Source: Prevotellaceae bacterium UBA1746 (GTDB lineage Bacteria; Bacteroidota; Bacteroidia; Bacteroidales; Bacteroidaceae). Taken from it: DNA of 44,718 nt. Made by a program: the position numbers and the translations under genes. Location: NCBI GenBank assembly GCA_905369775.1, contig CAJPJR010000011.1, forward strand, positions 1 to 44,718, read 5' to 3'. Positions 7,612 through 16,500 of this stretch are shown piece by piece. How positions within the stretch are numbered: position 1 is the stretch's first letter; every line of letters begins with the position of its first letter. Below the pieces are notes generated by a model. It made no database searches and was not told the origin of the DNA. It saw nothing but the letters and a program-made list of their open reading frames with translations.

Positions 7612-8307
7612 ATGAGTCATCAGAAACAAGCCCTCGATCTCAACGAGGCCCTCGCGACTTCCGAAGCGTTCCTCATCAAATACCGCAAATGGGTCATCGG
7701 CGTAGGCATTGCCGTCGTTGTGCTCATCGGAGCATGGGTGGGCGGCTACTACTATCTCAAGAGTCAGAACGAACAGGGACAGTACGAAATCAGCCTCGGC
7801 GAGCAGTATGTGCAAACCGGCGATTGGAACAAAGCCATCAAGGGCGACGGTGCCACCTTCAAAGGCTACGAAAAAATTGCCCGCAACTATGCTTGGACCG
7901 ATGCGGCCAACCTCGCGCATTTCTACTGCGGTTTGGGCTATTTCAACCTGGGCGATTATAAAAAAGCGATTGCCGAACTCGAAGACTTCTCGCCGAAGGG
8001 CGACGTCACGGTGTCTGCCAACGCCTTGGCGGCACTGGGCAATGCCTATGTGGCCGACAAACAGCTGGACAAGGGTGTGAAGTACCTGAAGAAGGCCGCT
8101 GACCATGCCGACAATGCCGCACTCTCCCCCATCTACCTCCTCGAAGCCGGTCAAGTGTTGGAGAGCCAAGGTAAAAAGGCGGAAGCACATGAGTTGTATG
8201 TCTCGATCAAGAGCGATTATCCCGAGAGCCAGTTGTCACAGACCGGTGTGCAAAACGGCAAAGTGATCGGCGCTGAAATCGACAAATACATCGAACGCAC
8301 CAAATAA
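7612..8307 (+). CDS. Membrane-anchored tetratricopeptide (YfgM-like) protein
   Basis: 231 residues. After a cytoplasmic N-terminus (MSHQKQALDLNEALATSEAF) comes one membrane helix (about residues 27-48, WVIGVGIAVVVLIGAWVGG). A C-terminal domain with TPR-like helical pairs follows: FYCGLGYFNLGDYKKAI, ALAALGNAYVADKQLDKGVKYLKKA and PIYLLEAGQVLESQGKKAEA. The topology matches YfgM-type proteins, which scaffold periplasmic folding at the translocon, but that role is not shown here. It is followed by a strong terminator and then ribH. The recF-TPR-ribH neighbourhood is common in Bacteroidales. Confidence 0.8.
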   Translation: MSHQKQALDLNEALATSEAFLIKYRKWVIGVGIAVVVLIGAWVGGYYYLKSQNEQGQYEISLGEQYVQTGDWNKAIKGDGATFKGYEKIARNYAWTDAANLAHFYCGLGYFNLGDYKKAIAELEDFSPKGDVTVSANALAALGNAYVADKQLDKGVKYLKKAADHADNAALSPIYLLEAGQVLESQGKKAEAHELYVSIKSDYPESQLSQTGVQNGKVIGAEIDKYIERTK

Positions 8308-8329
8308 CTCCACCTCGGTGCGTCATCTC

Positions 8330-8409
8330 CCGAATGAGGACTCGGAAAGCGGTGAGTTCGCCCCGGAGGGCGACCCGAGCTCCGGTTCCTCATTCGGCTT
8401 TTATTTTTT
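8330..8409 (+). terminator. Rho-independent terminator after the TPR gene
   Basis: The 11-base arms CCGAATGAGGA (8330-8340) and TCCTCATTCGG (8387-8397) enclose a GC-rich middle that can fold further, and are followed by CTTTTATTTTTTG. Confidence 0.8.
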
Positions 8410-8499
8410 GCTCGCTCCGTGTGCCTGTCGTTTGGGCTTAATTTCGGGAGCGTAGCCCCAAAGAGGCAAAGACCTCTCTCCAATCATCGTCTGAATATT

Positions 8500-8982
8500 A
8501 TGTCACAATTCACCTTCCTCCGAGAGAACGAAGGAGAAAAACCCGATCTCTCATTCATGCGTTTCGGCGTGGTCGTCACCGAATGGAACGCACACATCGT
8601 CGACGCCATGTTGCAACAGGTTTGCGCCACGCTGGCTGAGTACGGCGTGCCGGAAAACAACATCACCGTGCGTCGCGTGCCCGGAAGTTTCGAACTCGTC
8701 TACGGTTGTGCGCAGTTGGCACAACGCGGTTACGTGGATGCCGTGATTGCATTGGGCTGCGTCATCAAGGGCGACACGCCGCATTTCGATTACATCTGCC
8801 TCGGCACCACCGAAGGGCTCGTGCGGCTCAACGCCACCGGCAAGGTGCCGGTGATCAATGGCGTGCTGACGGTCAACAACGAGCAGCAGGCACTCGATCG
8901 GGCCGGAGAAAAGATGAACAAAGGTCGTGAGTTCGCCATGACTGCCGTCAAAATGGTGCAATTCATCCAGTCTTTCGAGTAA
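8500..8982 (+). CDS. ribH: 6,7-dimethyl-8-ribityllumazine synthase
   Basis: 160 residues, normal for the family. It condenses 5-amino-6-ribitylaminouracil with 3,4-dihydroxy-2-butanone 4-phosphate, the step before riboflavin synthase. Visible family features are VVTEWNAHIVDAM, VRRVPGSFELVYG, ALGCVIKGDTPHFDYIC (with the catalytic His) and VPVINGVLTVNNEQQALDRAG. The start is the ATG at 8500 (MSQFTFLRENEG); the upstream extension to 8419 has no family similarity and enters the terminator region. It stands alone between the TPR terminator and tRNA-Tyr. Confidence 0.95.
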   Translation: MSQFTFLRENEGEKPDLSFMRFGVVVTEWNAHIVDAMLQQVCATLAEYGVPENNITVRRVPGSFELVYGCAQLAQRGYVDAVIALGCVIKGDTPHFDYICLGTTEGLVRLNATGKVPVINGVLTVNNEQQALDRAGEKMNKGREFAMTAVKMVQFIQSFE

Positions 8983-9112
8983 ATCCCACTTCCGTCGGTG
9001 CATTTCACCGTGAGGAAGAGCGGAACATCGCGTTTGCGCGCGGTTTCTCCCCTTGTTTTCACCTCGGAACTCATTTTTTTGCCAGAGAAATGGAACAAAG
9101 TGGCGGAAACGC

Positions 9113-9143
9113 TTGGTGTTTTCGGCTTTTATGCCTAACTTTG
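9113..9143 (+). promoter_or_regulatory. Promoter of tRNA-Tyr
   Basis: TTG (9113-9115), a 20-base spacer, then TAACTTTG (9136-9143). The tRNA begins 19 bases further on, so the match to the Bacteroidetes -33/-7 consensus is supported by position. Confidence 0.65.
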
Positions 9144-9162
9144 CCATCGCAAACGCACAAAA

Positions 9163-9245
9163 GGGCAAATACCAGAGTGGCCAAATGGGGCAGACTGTAA
9201 ATCTGCTGGCTTACGCCTTCGGTGGTTCGAATCCATCTTTGCCCA
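9163..9245 (+). tRNA. tRNA-Tyr (anticodon GTA)
   Basis: The acceptor arms GGGCAAA (9163-9169) and TTTGCCC (9238-9244) pair perfectly, and A at 9245 is the discriminator. The anticodon arm CAGACTGTAAATCTG carries GTA for tyrosine. A long variable arm (class II) and the T-loop GGTTCGAATCC are present. The gene is followed by CCT, so the final CCA is not encoded. A perfect terminator hairpin follows directly. Confidence 0.95.
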
Positions 9246-9249
9246 CCTT

Positions 9250-9290
9250 CCGGCGCAGGAACTGAAAAGTTCTTGCGCCGGTTGCTTTTG
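9250..9290 (+). terminator. Terminator after tRNA-Tyr
   Basis: A 14-base-pair stem (CCGGCGCAGGAACT / AGTTCTTGCGCCGG, one G-U pair) with a GAAA tetraloop, followed by TTGCTTTTG. Confidence 0.85.
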
Positions 9291-9410
9291 TGAAATGAAG
9301 TCTGCGTGCTGTGGTCCCGTTTGTGGGAGACCATAGATCTAATGACGCGAACGGAACCTCTAACAAGAGGGTGGGAGAGCGAAACGTGGCGACCCCTATT
9401 TTATCCAGGG

Positions 9411-9462
9411 GGAAGAAGAAAAACAAAGGCCCGGTGAAACACAGGTTTCACCGGGCCTTTGT
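9411..9462 (-). terminator. Terminator for the GH25 gene
   Basis: A perfect 18-base-pair stem (9423-9440 with 9445-9462, loop ACAG). Read on the minus strand it is followed by a T-rich run (TTTTTCTTCTTCC), so it probably ends the transcript of the gene at 9625-11262. The interval 9291-9410 between this and the tRNA terminator holds nothing I can identify. Confidence 0.7.
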
Positions 9463-9508
9463 CGTGCGGGGTCGCGAAGTCTTTTCCGAAGGGCTTAGCG
9501 AATGAAGC

Positions 9509-9592
9509 AAGCCGCGATGCGAACACAGCAAATCGTGGTGAGAACGGGCTAAGCCGGGGTGCGAACGAGGTAAGTCGCAGTGCGAGCGAAAG
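9509..9592. repeat. Four degenerate 21-bp tandem repeats
   Basis: Four head-to-tail 21-base units (starts 9509, 9530, 9551, 9572) share the pattern AAgycGnggTGcGAacgnggn, for example AAGCCGGGGTGCGAACGAGGT. They lie in the 3' untranslated part of the GH25 transcript, between its stop and the terminator. In the plus direction they could encode seven-residue units such as LSRGANE, but that frame has only a weak alternative start and runs into the GH25 gene, so I treat them as non-coding. Confidence 0.6.
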
Positions 9593-9624
9593 GGTACTGC
9601 ACTTTGTTTTGTGTCGGCGCGGCC

Positions 9625-11262
9625 TTATTGTTTGCGCCAGCGGGCGAACTCCTCTTTGTCGCCGTTGAACACATTGACATCCACCTCCCCGTGGATACCG
9701 CGCACGCGTCCTTCGGGTGTCAGTTGCCAGAAGGCCAATTTCACGTAGGGACGGAACTCACCGTAACGCGCGATCCACACGTCATATCCCCGCACGGCAT
9801 GCGGCGCGTGCGGCAGGTGGTCATTGACAAACGACTGGCCCACGTAGAGAATGGGGCGTTTGCCGGTGGCGTGTTCCACATAGTGCAACCAAGCCAGCGT
9901 CTGTTTGAAGAGCGCCGCCCGTCCGCCCATTTGCGCAATCTGTTCGTCCGTTGGTTCCACGTCGAGCACGGGCGGAAGCGAGGTCAAATGCAAGCGTGCA
10001 TGCTTCAAAAAGAACCGCGCTTGTTCGACTCCGCCGGTTTTGGTGGAGAAAAAATGGTAAGGTGCCACGGGTATGCCGCATGATCGTGCCCCTTTCAAGT
10101 CGTAGGGGTAGTATTTGCTGAAAAGCGAGGTGCCTTCGGTGGCCTTGATGAAGACGAAGCTCACCGGATAGTCCACTTTGCCGGCGGCATGCCGGTGCGC
10201 CACTTTGCCGATGCCCACAATGCGGAGCGACGGCCAGTGAATGCCATAGACTTTGTCGTCGATCTCGTGCTGGTGTCGCGAGATGTCGATGCCATAGACG
10301 CGGTCGGCCGTGTAAATCATGCGTTCTCCCTTGAAACGGTCGTTGCGCCACGTCCCCGACTGCACCATGCGGCCGTTCACCGCAAAGCCGTAACCATTGC
10401 GTTGATAGAGCGAATCGAAGGCGCCGCTGTAGTAATCACCATTGGCCGCGAGTGCCGATCCAGTCCATCCCTCGGCGGTGCGTGTGAGCGAGAAGAATGT
10501 GCGCTTCTCGTCCACAAATTGTCGGTGCAAGGTGTCTACTTTCGGATATAAGTAGTGCATTTGGATCTTGCCGCTGCCCACCGCGAGTGCGTCAGGCCGG
10601 GACGGTTTGAGACGAACGAGCCCCTTTTGTCTCGACACCGGTGCATAGGCTTTCCCACTTGCCGTGTATTGCAGCCGTCTGCGCGCCATAGGTCGCTCCA
10701 GTTGGGCAGCGCGTTTCAGCAAGTCCACCACTTTTTTGCTGTTCTCCCACCGTTGCATCTCGTTGTCGCCGTAGCTCATCACTTCGTTGTATCCCTGATC
10801 GGCCACGTTGTGGGTGCGTGCATAATAGCGGAGCTCTTCCACTCTTTTCTTGAGCAATTGCTCTCGTCGAAGTTCGGCTTCGAGGCTTTTTCTAATGAGC
10901 ACTTGAAAGGCCTTCCCGCGCAAAGTGTCGGGGCGCGGTGCGAAATAGACTTCCACCTCTCCGCTTCGGCTCACGCGAAAGCCCGAATGCGTCACCGTGT
11001 GCCGCGCCTGTGCGCTCCGGGTGTGGAGCGAACGTAGCAAGACCACGCTGTCGCGCACGCCACTGACCAAGTCCGTGTCGGACGCCAGGGCGAAAAACAG
11101 GGTGTCGCGCCCTCCGACGGGGAGGATATAATAGGATTGTTCGTCGATCGACACCAGACTGCGCAGCCGATTGTCGTCGTGCCGAAGATAGAGTCCGAGG
11201 GCAACCACTTGCAGTAGCACAAGCAGCGAGATAATAAGGCGGGCAAGTATTGTTTTTTTCAT
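9625..11262 (-). CDS. GH25 family lysozyme with N-terminal anchor and MORN-like repeats
   Basis: 545 residues from the ATG at 11262 (MKKTILARLIISLLVLLQVV), a hydrophobic signal anchor; the longer frame adds only 19 unlikely residues. A middle part has a basic helical stretch (KSLEAELRREQLLKKRVEEL) and MORN-like segments (NGDYYSGAF, GYGFAVNGRMVQSGTW, RFKGERMIY). The C-terminal half is a glycoside hydrolase 25 barrel: YGIDISRHQ (Asp326), FVFIKATEG, APYHFF and PPVLDVEP (Asp434, Glu436). GH25 enzymes cut the MurNAc-GlcNAc bond of peptidoglycan. With its anchor it probably acts in the periplasm on the cell's own wall. It is divergent from the lipoprotein gene at 11638. Confidence 0.85.
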   Translation of the reverse strand: MKKTILARLIISLLVLLQVVALGLYLRHDDNRLRSLVSIDEQSYYILPVGGRDTLFFALASDTDLVSGVRDSVVLLRSLHTRSAQARHTVTHSGFRVSRSGEVEVYFAPRPDTLRGKAFQVLIRKSLEAELRREQLLKKRVEELRYYARTHNVADQGYNEVMSYGDNEMQRWENSKKVVDLLKRAAQLERPMARRRLQYTASGKAYAPVSRQKGLVRLKPSRPDALAVGSGKIQMHYLYPKVDTLHRQFVDEKRTFFSLTRTAEGWTGSALAANGDYYSGAFDSLYQRNGYGFAVNGRMVQSGTWRNDRFKGERMIYTADRVYGIDISRHQHEIDDKVYGIHWPSLRIVGIGKVAHRHAAGKVDYPVSFVFIKATEGTSLFSKYYPYDLKGARSCGIPVAPYHFFSTKTGGVEQARFFLKHARLHLTSLPPVLDVEPTDEQIAQMGGRAALFKQTLAWLHYVEHATGKRPILYVGQSFVNDHLPHAPHAVRGYDVWIARYGEFRPYVKLAFWQLTPEGRVRGIHGEVDVNVFNGDKEEFARWRKQ

Positions 11263-11326
11263 TTCCGAATCGTCTATTGCGTGGGCCGTCTCGCCGTGAT
11301 GCGCGAGACGATCAACCAACGGCGCA

Positions 11327-11334
11327 CAAAGTTA
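11327..11334 (-). promoter_or_regulatory. -7 element (TAACTTTG) for the GH25 gene
   Basis: TAACTTTG on the minus strand, about 65 bases before the ATG at 11262. No clear -33 box stands at the usual distance. Confidence 0.45.
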
Positions 11335-11434
11335 CAAATATCACGCGAAACATTTTGTGCACCCGTTTCAATTTTTCGGTCGCTCGCTTAGCTTGTGAAA
11401 AATGAAGGGCTAAACTTGTTTTTCTGTCCTTAGA

Positions 11435-11466
11435 TTTGTTTCTTTGGATTGTAAATTCTAAATTTG
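11435..11466 (+). promoter_or_regulatory. Promoter of the lipoprotein gene at 11638
   Basis: TTTG (11435-11438), a 20-base spacer, then TAAATTTG (11459-11466), a full Bacteroidetes consensus. The expected start near 11470 falls on a small hairpin, CAGAGG-TTCG-CCTCTG (11470-11485), so the mRNA would begin with a UUCG-capped stem. The leader to the ATG is about 165 bases. Confidence 0.65.
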
Positions 11467-11637
11467 TCGCAGAGGTTCGCCTCTGGCGGTTCGCGTTGTT
11501 CGATGAAGTTCGGTCGCCTTCCGAAAAAATCGAGCGTCGCTTGTTGTTCTCTTCCCGCCTGAAATGCCGAAAACCCCGTGGAACGAGGAAAAAACCGAAG
11601 AACCGACGTGCGAAAATCAACATTAAATCTCCATCCC

Positions 11638-12993
11638 ATGAAACAACTTCTCTTTACCCTGTTGTTGGTCCCGTTGCTCTGCGTAGGTTGCGGCACCATC
11701 GAGCTTCCCGACGGACCACAGTCGAGTGGTTCGCTGCGCAAAGTCACCGTCCACACGCGTGCGGCCGACAACGTCGTTCCCACTTACCCCATCGAGGTGT
11801 TCGCCTTCGACGGCGGTGGACAATGTTGTGCGCGGCAAACGCTCAAACAAGCCGGCGACGCGCTTTCGCTCCGCCTCGCCGACGGCGCCTATCGCGTGGT
11901 GGCCTTGTCCGGCCTGCCTTCTTCGAGCGCCGTTCCCGAGCGTCCCACCTGGAACTCCGCCGTGTGGCCAAACGGTGCGAATGCCCTGTTCGATCAAGCC
12001 ATTTTGCGCGCCGAAGCGTCCGTCACCGTGGCCGAAAAGCGCAGCCAGGTGCATTTGCTGCTGGCGCCCGTGGTGACGGCAGCGGAGTTGCGACTGACTC
12101 AATTGCCGAACGATGCGACTGCCGCCGCCATTGAGATCGCTCCGGCCTGCACTGCGCTGAACTTTGCGGGCGAACGCAGCGGAGAAGGGCGCGTGTCGGT
12201 TCCCCTCACGCGGGACGCGGACGGTGTTTGGACTTCCGGCGTTCACTATCTCTTGCCCGCGGGCAAATCTCCCACACAATTGAGCATTCGCTGGACGCGC
12301 AACGGCGAACAGGCCGTGTATGGCTACACCTATCCGCAGGCACTGGTGGCCGGCACGCCCTATCGGTTCGAAGGGGCCTTTGTCGACGACGCGGCCGGGG
12401 GCACGGTGGGCGACGTCTCGGTGGCCGCCTGGAATACCCCCGTTGTGCAAACATTCAGTTTCGGCAAAACGGTCGTGAATCCGCCCGTTCAACCCCAACC
12501 GCCCGCCGGTGGCGGCACAGGCGGCACCACGCCGCAGACCACGTGGGAGGGCCGCCTGTGGAACGGCCATGTGGTGGCGCTGGTGCAGAACATTGTCGGC
12601 AGTGAAGCCGATTTCCTGTTGATCAGTCGCGCGCAGTGGGATCCGGTGGCCTCGGCCTATTCAGAAACCGCCTCCGATGAGGCGGCGCAGTACGCAGCCG
12701 GCTACAAAGAGGGCGAGTTGGCCGAGTGGCACATCCCCACGCGCCAAGAAGCGGCCGCGCTGGCGGCCTTCTGGCGGGGCGAAAAACTCAAAATCATCAA
12801 TGCCACTCTCCGTGGTGCGAGCGAACCGGAGATCTACGACAAGGTAGAGGGGCGTTCCGTCCCCTATCTCTGCGACGAAGCGCGTTCCGTCTTCTCGTTC
12901 CTGGAAAATTCGCATGTGCGCAAGGCCGGTAAGTCGGTGGGAACCTACTTGTTGCGCTTGGTCAAGACCGTGCACGTGCGCTTTCAACCCTGA
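11638..12993 (+). CDS. Lipoprotein, possibly FimB/Mfa2-like fimbrial anchor or tip protein
   Basis: 451 residues from the ATG at 11638. It has a lipoprotein signal peptide (MKQLLFTLLLVPLLCVGC, lipid-modified Cys18). The N-terminal domain (about 30-290) is beta-rich with FimB/Mfa2-like features: KVTVHTRAADN, PIEVFAFDGGGQC, DGAYRVVALSG, a repeated pattern of strand segments and HYLLPAGKSPTQLSIRW. After a proline/glycine linker (about 300-325, QPQPPAGGGTGGTTPQ) comes a second domain beginning WEGRLWNGHVVALVQN, with IPTRQEAAALAAFW. I infer a surface or outer-membrane role in fimbrial assembly by loose resemblance only; no fimbrillin gene is adjacent. It ends before a very strong hairpin terminator. 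Confidence 0.6.
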   Translation: MKQLLFTLLLVPLLCVGCGTIELPDGPQSSGSLRKVTVHTRAADNVVPTYPIEVFAFDGGGQCCARQTLKQAGDALSLRLADGAYRVVALSGLPSSSAVPERPTWNSAVWPNGANALFDQAILRAEASVTVAEKRSQVHLLLAPVVTAAELRLTQLPNDATAAAIEIAPACTALNFAGERSGEGRVSVPLTRDADGVWTSGVHYLLPAGKSPTQLSIRWTRNGEQAVYGYTYPQALVAGTPYRFEGAFVDDAAGGTVGDVSVAAWNTPVVQTFSFGKTVVNPPVQPQPPAGGGTGGTTPQTTWEGRLWNGHVVALVQNIVGSEADFLLISRAQWDPVASAYSETASDEAAQYAAGYKEGELAEWHIPTRQEAAALAAFWRGEKLKIINATLRGASEPEIYDKVEGRSVPYLCDEARSVFSFLENSHVRKAGKSVGTYLLRLVKTVHVRFQP

Positions 12994-13023
12994 TTGGTAT
13001 TGTGACATCGGCGACGCCCGTTG

Positions 13024-13085
13024 AAAACACGGGGACTAAGCTCGAAAACACGGGAGGTTTTCGAGCTTAGTCCCCGTGTTTTTTC
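13024..13085 (+). terminator. Strong terminator with a perfect 26-bp stem
   Basis: Bases 13024-13049 are the exact reverse complement of 13057-13082, with the 7-base loop ACGGGAG, and the stem ends in a run of T. The word GAAAACACGGG occurs twice, at the stem base and again across the loop. The length is unusual for a simple terminator. It also separates the lipoprotein gene from ileS. Confidence 0.8.
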
Positions 13086-13520
13086 TGATCGTTGGGCGTT
13101 TTTCTCCGAGCGCTCCGCGGTGCGGCGCGTCGGAGGGCGATTCTCGGGCGAGACCTCTCCGTGTGCGGAGCTTCACCTTGGCGAAAATCACCCCGCCAAG
13201 GGGCGTAGGCTCGGCCGAACGCCGCGGTCTGTCGCGACCGTTGCGCGCGCAGGTGTACAAATGCCCACGAACGCACAAATCGTTTGCGAAAAAAGTAGTA
13301 TATTTGCACCGACGTCTCTCAAAACGTCAGCTTGTCTTTCCTTGCCCCGCGGCGAACCCCTGTTCCTCCCCGTCTGAATCCCTTTCTTCGGAGAGCGCGG
13401 GGGCGGGCCTCCCTTTTTGTGGAGCGCTTTTGCCTCAGGCGCAGTTAGGGTCCCGTCGCATCGCGGCGAGGCCGGCAGGCCACAAGCTCCTTACCTCGAA
13501 ACGTAACGCGACATCGATCT
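13086..13520 (+). other. ileS upstream region with -7 element and long leader
   Basis: There is no gene here. The best promoter part is TATATTTG (13299-13306); a TTTG at 13283-13286 is too close (12 bases) to be a normal -33 box. Transcription from there would give a leader of about 205 bases. The leader is GC-rich and structured, but I see no T-box consensus (AGGGTGGNACCGCG) and no clear attenuator with a T-run. The bases before 13290 are GC-rich without repeats I can pair. Confidence 0.45.
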
Positions 13521-16500
13521 ATGATAAAAAAGTTCACCGAGCGCACGGGGATGAACCTCTACGCCGTCAACGAAGAAGTACTCAAAGAGTGGGACGAGAC
13601 TGACCTCTTCCACAAAAGCATCGCAGAGCGCGAGGGCTGTCCCGCGTATGTGTTTTTCGAAGGCCCCCCTTCGGCCAACGGGCATCCGGGCATTCACCAC
13701 GTGATGGCGCGCACCATCAAGGACGTGTTCTGCCGTTACAAAACGATGCAAGGCTTCCAAGTGAAGCGAAAAGCCGGTTGGGACACGCACGGCCTGCCGG
13801 TTGAACTCGGTGTGGAGAAGGAACTCGGCATCACCAAGGAAGACATCGGCAAGAAAATCTCGATCGAGGAATACAACGCCCAATGTCGTCGCAACGTCAT
13901 GAAGTTTACGCGCGAATGGACCGACCTTTCGCATCTTATGGGCTACTGGGTGGACATGGAACACCCCTATGTGACGTACGAAAACTCCTACATCGAAACC
14001 CTCTGGTGGCTGCTTCGTCAGCTGTATGACAAGGGATACCTCTACAAAGGTTACACCATTCAGCCCTACAGCCCCGCTGCCGGCACGGGCCTTTCGAGTC
14101 ACGAGCTCAATCAGCCCGGTGCCTATCGCGATGTGAAGGACACCACGGTCACGGCCCAGTTCGAAATGCTCGACGCCCCCGCGGCACTCACCGAATGGGG
14201 CCGCCCGGTGTTCCTCGCCTGGACCACCACGCCGTGGACCCTCCCCTCGAACACCGCCCTCTGCGTCGGCCCGCACATCGACTACGTGGCAGTGCAGACG
14301 TTCAACCCCTACAACGGCGAGCAAATCACCGCCGTCCTGGCCGAAAGTCGCCTGGCTGCCTACTTCAAGGCCGAGGGCGCCGAAGCCGAAATGGCCTTCA
14401 CGCCCGGCGACAAGGTGTTGCCCTATCGCGTAGTGGCCCACTTCAAGGGCAGCGACCTCGTGGGCATGCGCTATGCCCAGCTCATGCCTTGGGTGAAACC
14501 CACCGAACCGCTCAACGACACGGCCGCCGACTTCGTGCAAGACTACGCCGCGGCGCACGCCGACCGCGTTTTCAGCATCGGTCGCGATCGTTTTGTCGAA
14601 ATGAGTGAGTGCGCCTTCCGTGTCATCCCCGGCGACTATGTCACCACCGACGACGGTACGGGCATTGTCCACATTGCGCCCACGTTTGGTGCCGACGATG
14701 CCAAGGTGGCCAAGGCCGCCGGCATCCCTTCGCTCTTCATTCTCAATCAGGCCGGGGAGACTCGCCCCATGGTCGACCTGACCGGCCGCTACTACACGCT
14801 CGAAGCTTGCGCCGAACCCTTTGTTCAGCACTGCGTCGACACTGCGCTTTATGCACATCACGCAGGTGACTACGTGAAGAACGCTTACGACCCGCGTTTC
14901 ACGGTGGAAGGCAAATACGATGAGGCCGCAGCCAACAAGGCCGAGGACCTCAACATCGTGATCTGCATGGAAATGAAGCAGGAGGGCACCGCTTTCAAGA
15001 TCGAAAAGCACGTGCACAATTATCCGCACTGCTGGCGCACCGACAAACCGGTGCTCTACTATCCGCTCGATAGCTGGTTCATCCGTTCCACTGCGGCCAA
15101 AGACCGCATGATTGCCCTGAACGAAACCATTCGCTGGAAACCCGAATCGACCGGTACGGGACGTTTCGGCAAATGGCTCGAAAACCTCAACGATTGGAAC
15201 CTGAGTCGCTCGCGCTATTGGGGCACCCCGCTCCCGATCTGGCGCAACACCGAGACGCGCGAGGAGGTTTGCATCGGTTCGATCCAAGAGCTTTATGATG
15301 AAATCGAGAAGGCCGTGGCCGCCGGCGTGATGAAGTCCAACCCGCTCAAGGACAAAGGTTTCGTGCCCGGCGATTACAGCAGCGAGAACTACCATCTCAT
15401 CGATTTGCACCGCCCGTATGTCGACGACATTGTACTGGTTTCGCCCACCGGTGCCCCGATGCACCGCGAAAGCGACCTGATCGATGTGTGGTTTGACTCG
15501 GGTGCCATGCCCTATGCCCAAATCCACTACCCGTTTGAGCACATGGCCGCGCTCGACAATCGCACGGTTTATCCCGCCGACTTCATTGCGGAGGGCGTAG
15601 ACCAGACGCGCGGTTGGTTCTTCACCCTGCATGCCATCGCCACCATGGTGTTCGACAGCGTAGCCTTCAAGGCCGTGATCTCCAACGGCCTTGTGCTGGA
15701 CAAGAACGGCCAGAAAATGTCGAAGCGTCTGGGCAATGCCGTCGATCCCTTCGCCGCCATTCGCGAATATGGTTCGGATCCCGTGCGTTGGTACATGATC
15801 ACCAATTCCGCTCCCTGGGACAATCTGAAGTTCGACTCGGAGGGTGTGCTCGAAACGAGCCGCACGTTCTTCGGCAAACTCATTCAGACCTATTCCTTCT
15901 TCTCGATGTATGCCAACGTCGACGGCTTCGATCCCGACGCCCCGCAGGTGCCCGTGAGCGAACGCCCCGAAATCGACCGTTGGATCTTGAGCGAACTCCA
16001 TTCACTCATCCGTGAAGTACAAGCTTGCTACGAAGATTACGAACCGACCAAGGCCGGTCGTCTCATCCAAAGCTTCACGGTCGACAATCTTTCCAACTGG
16101 TATGTGCGCCTGAACCGCAAGCGTTACTGGGCCGGCGAGATGACGACCGACAAACAAGCCGCCTATCAGACGCTCTACACCTGCTTGCTCACGCTGAGCC
16201 GCTTGATGGCGCCGATTGCTCCCTTCTATGCCGATCGTCTGTACAAGGATTTGACCGCCGGCACGCAACAAGCCACTGCCGAGAGCGTGCACCTCGATCG
16301 TTTCCCCGTGGCCGATGAGTCGCTGATCGACAGTGAACTCGAAGCCCGCATGGAGTTGGCCCAACAAACCACCTCGTTGGTGCTCTCGCTGCGCAAGAAG
16401 GAACGCATCATTGTGCGCCAGCCGCTGCAACGCATTGCCATTCCGGTACACGACGCCCGACTCAAAGCGAGACTCGAGGCCGTGCGCCAGCTCATCCTCG

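Noticed and set aside
9071..9426. Minus-strand frames over tRNA-Tyr (ending ...VGKDGFEPPKA and similar)
   Set aside because: They are translations of the tRNA gene itself, a common annotation artefact.
9459..9668. Small repeat protein encoded by the 21-bp repeats
   Set aside because: Only a TTG start, no upstream signal, runs into the opposite gene.
13300..13520. T-box riboswitch before ileS
   Set aside because: The conserved AGGGTGGNACCGCG word and terminator/antiterminator pair were not found.
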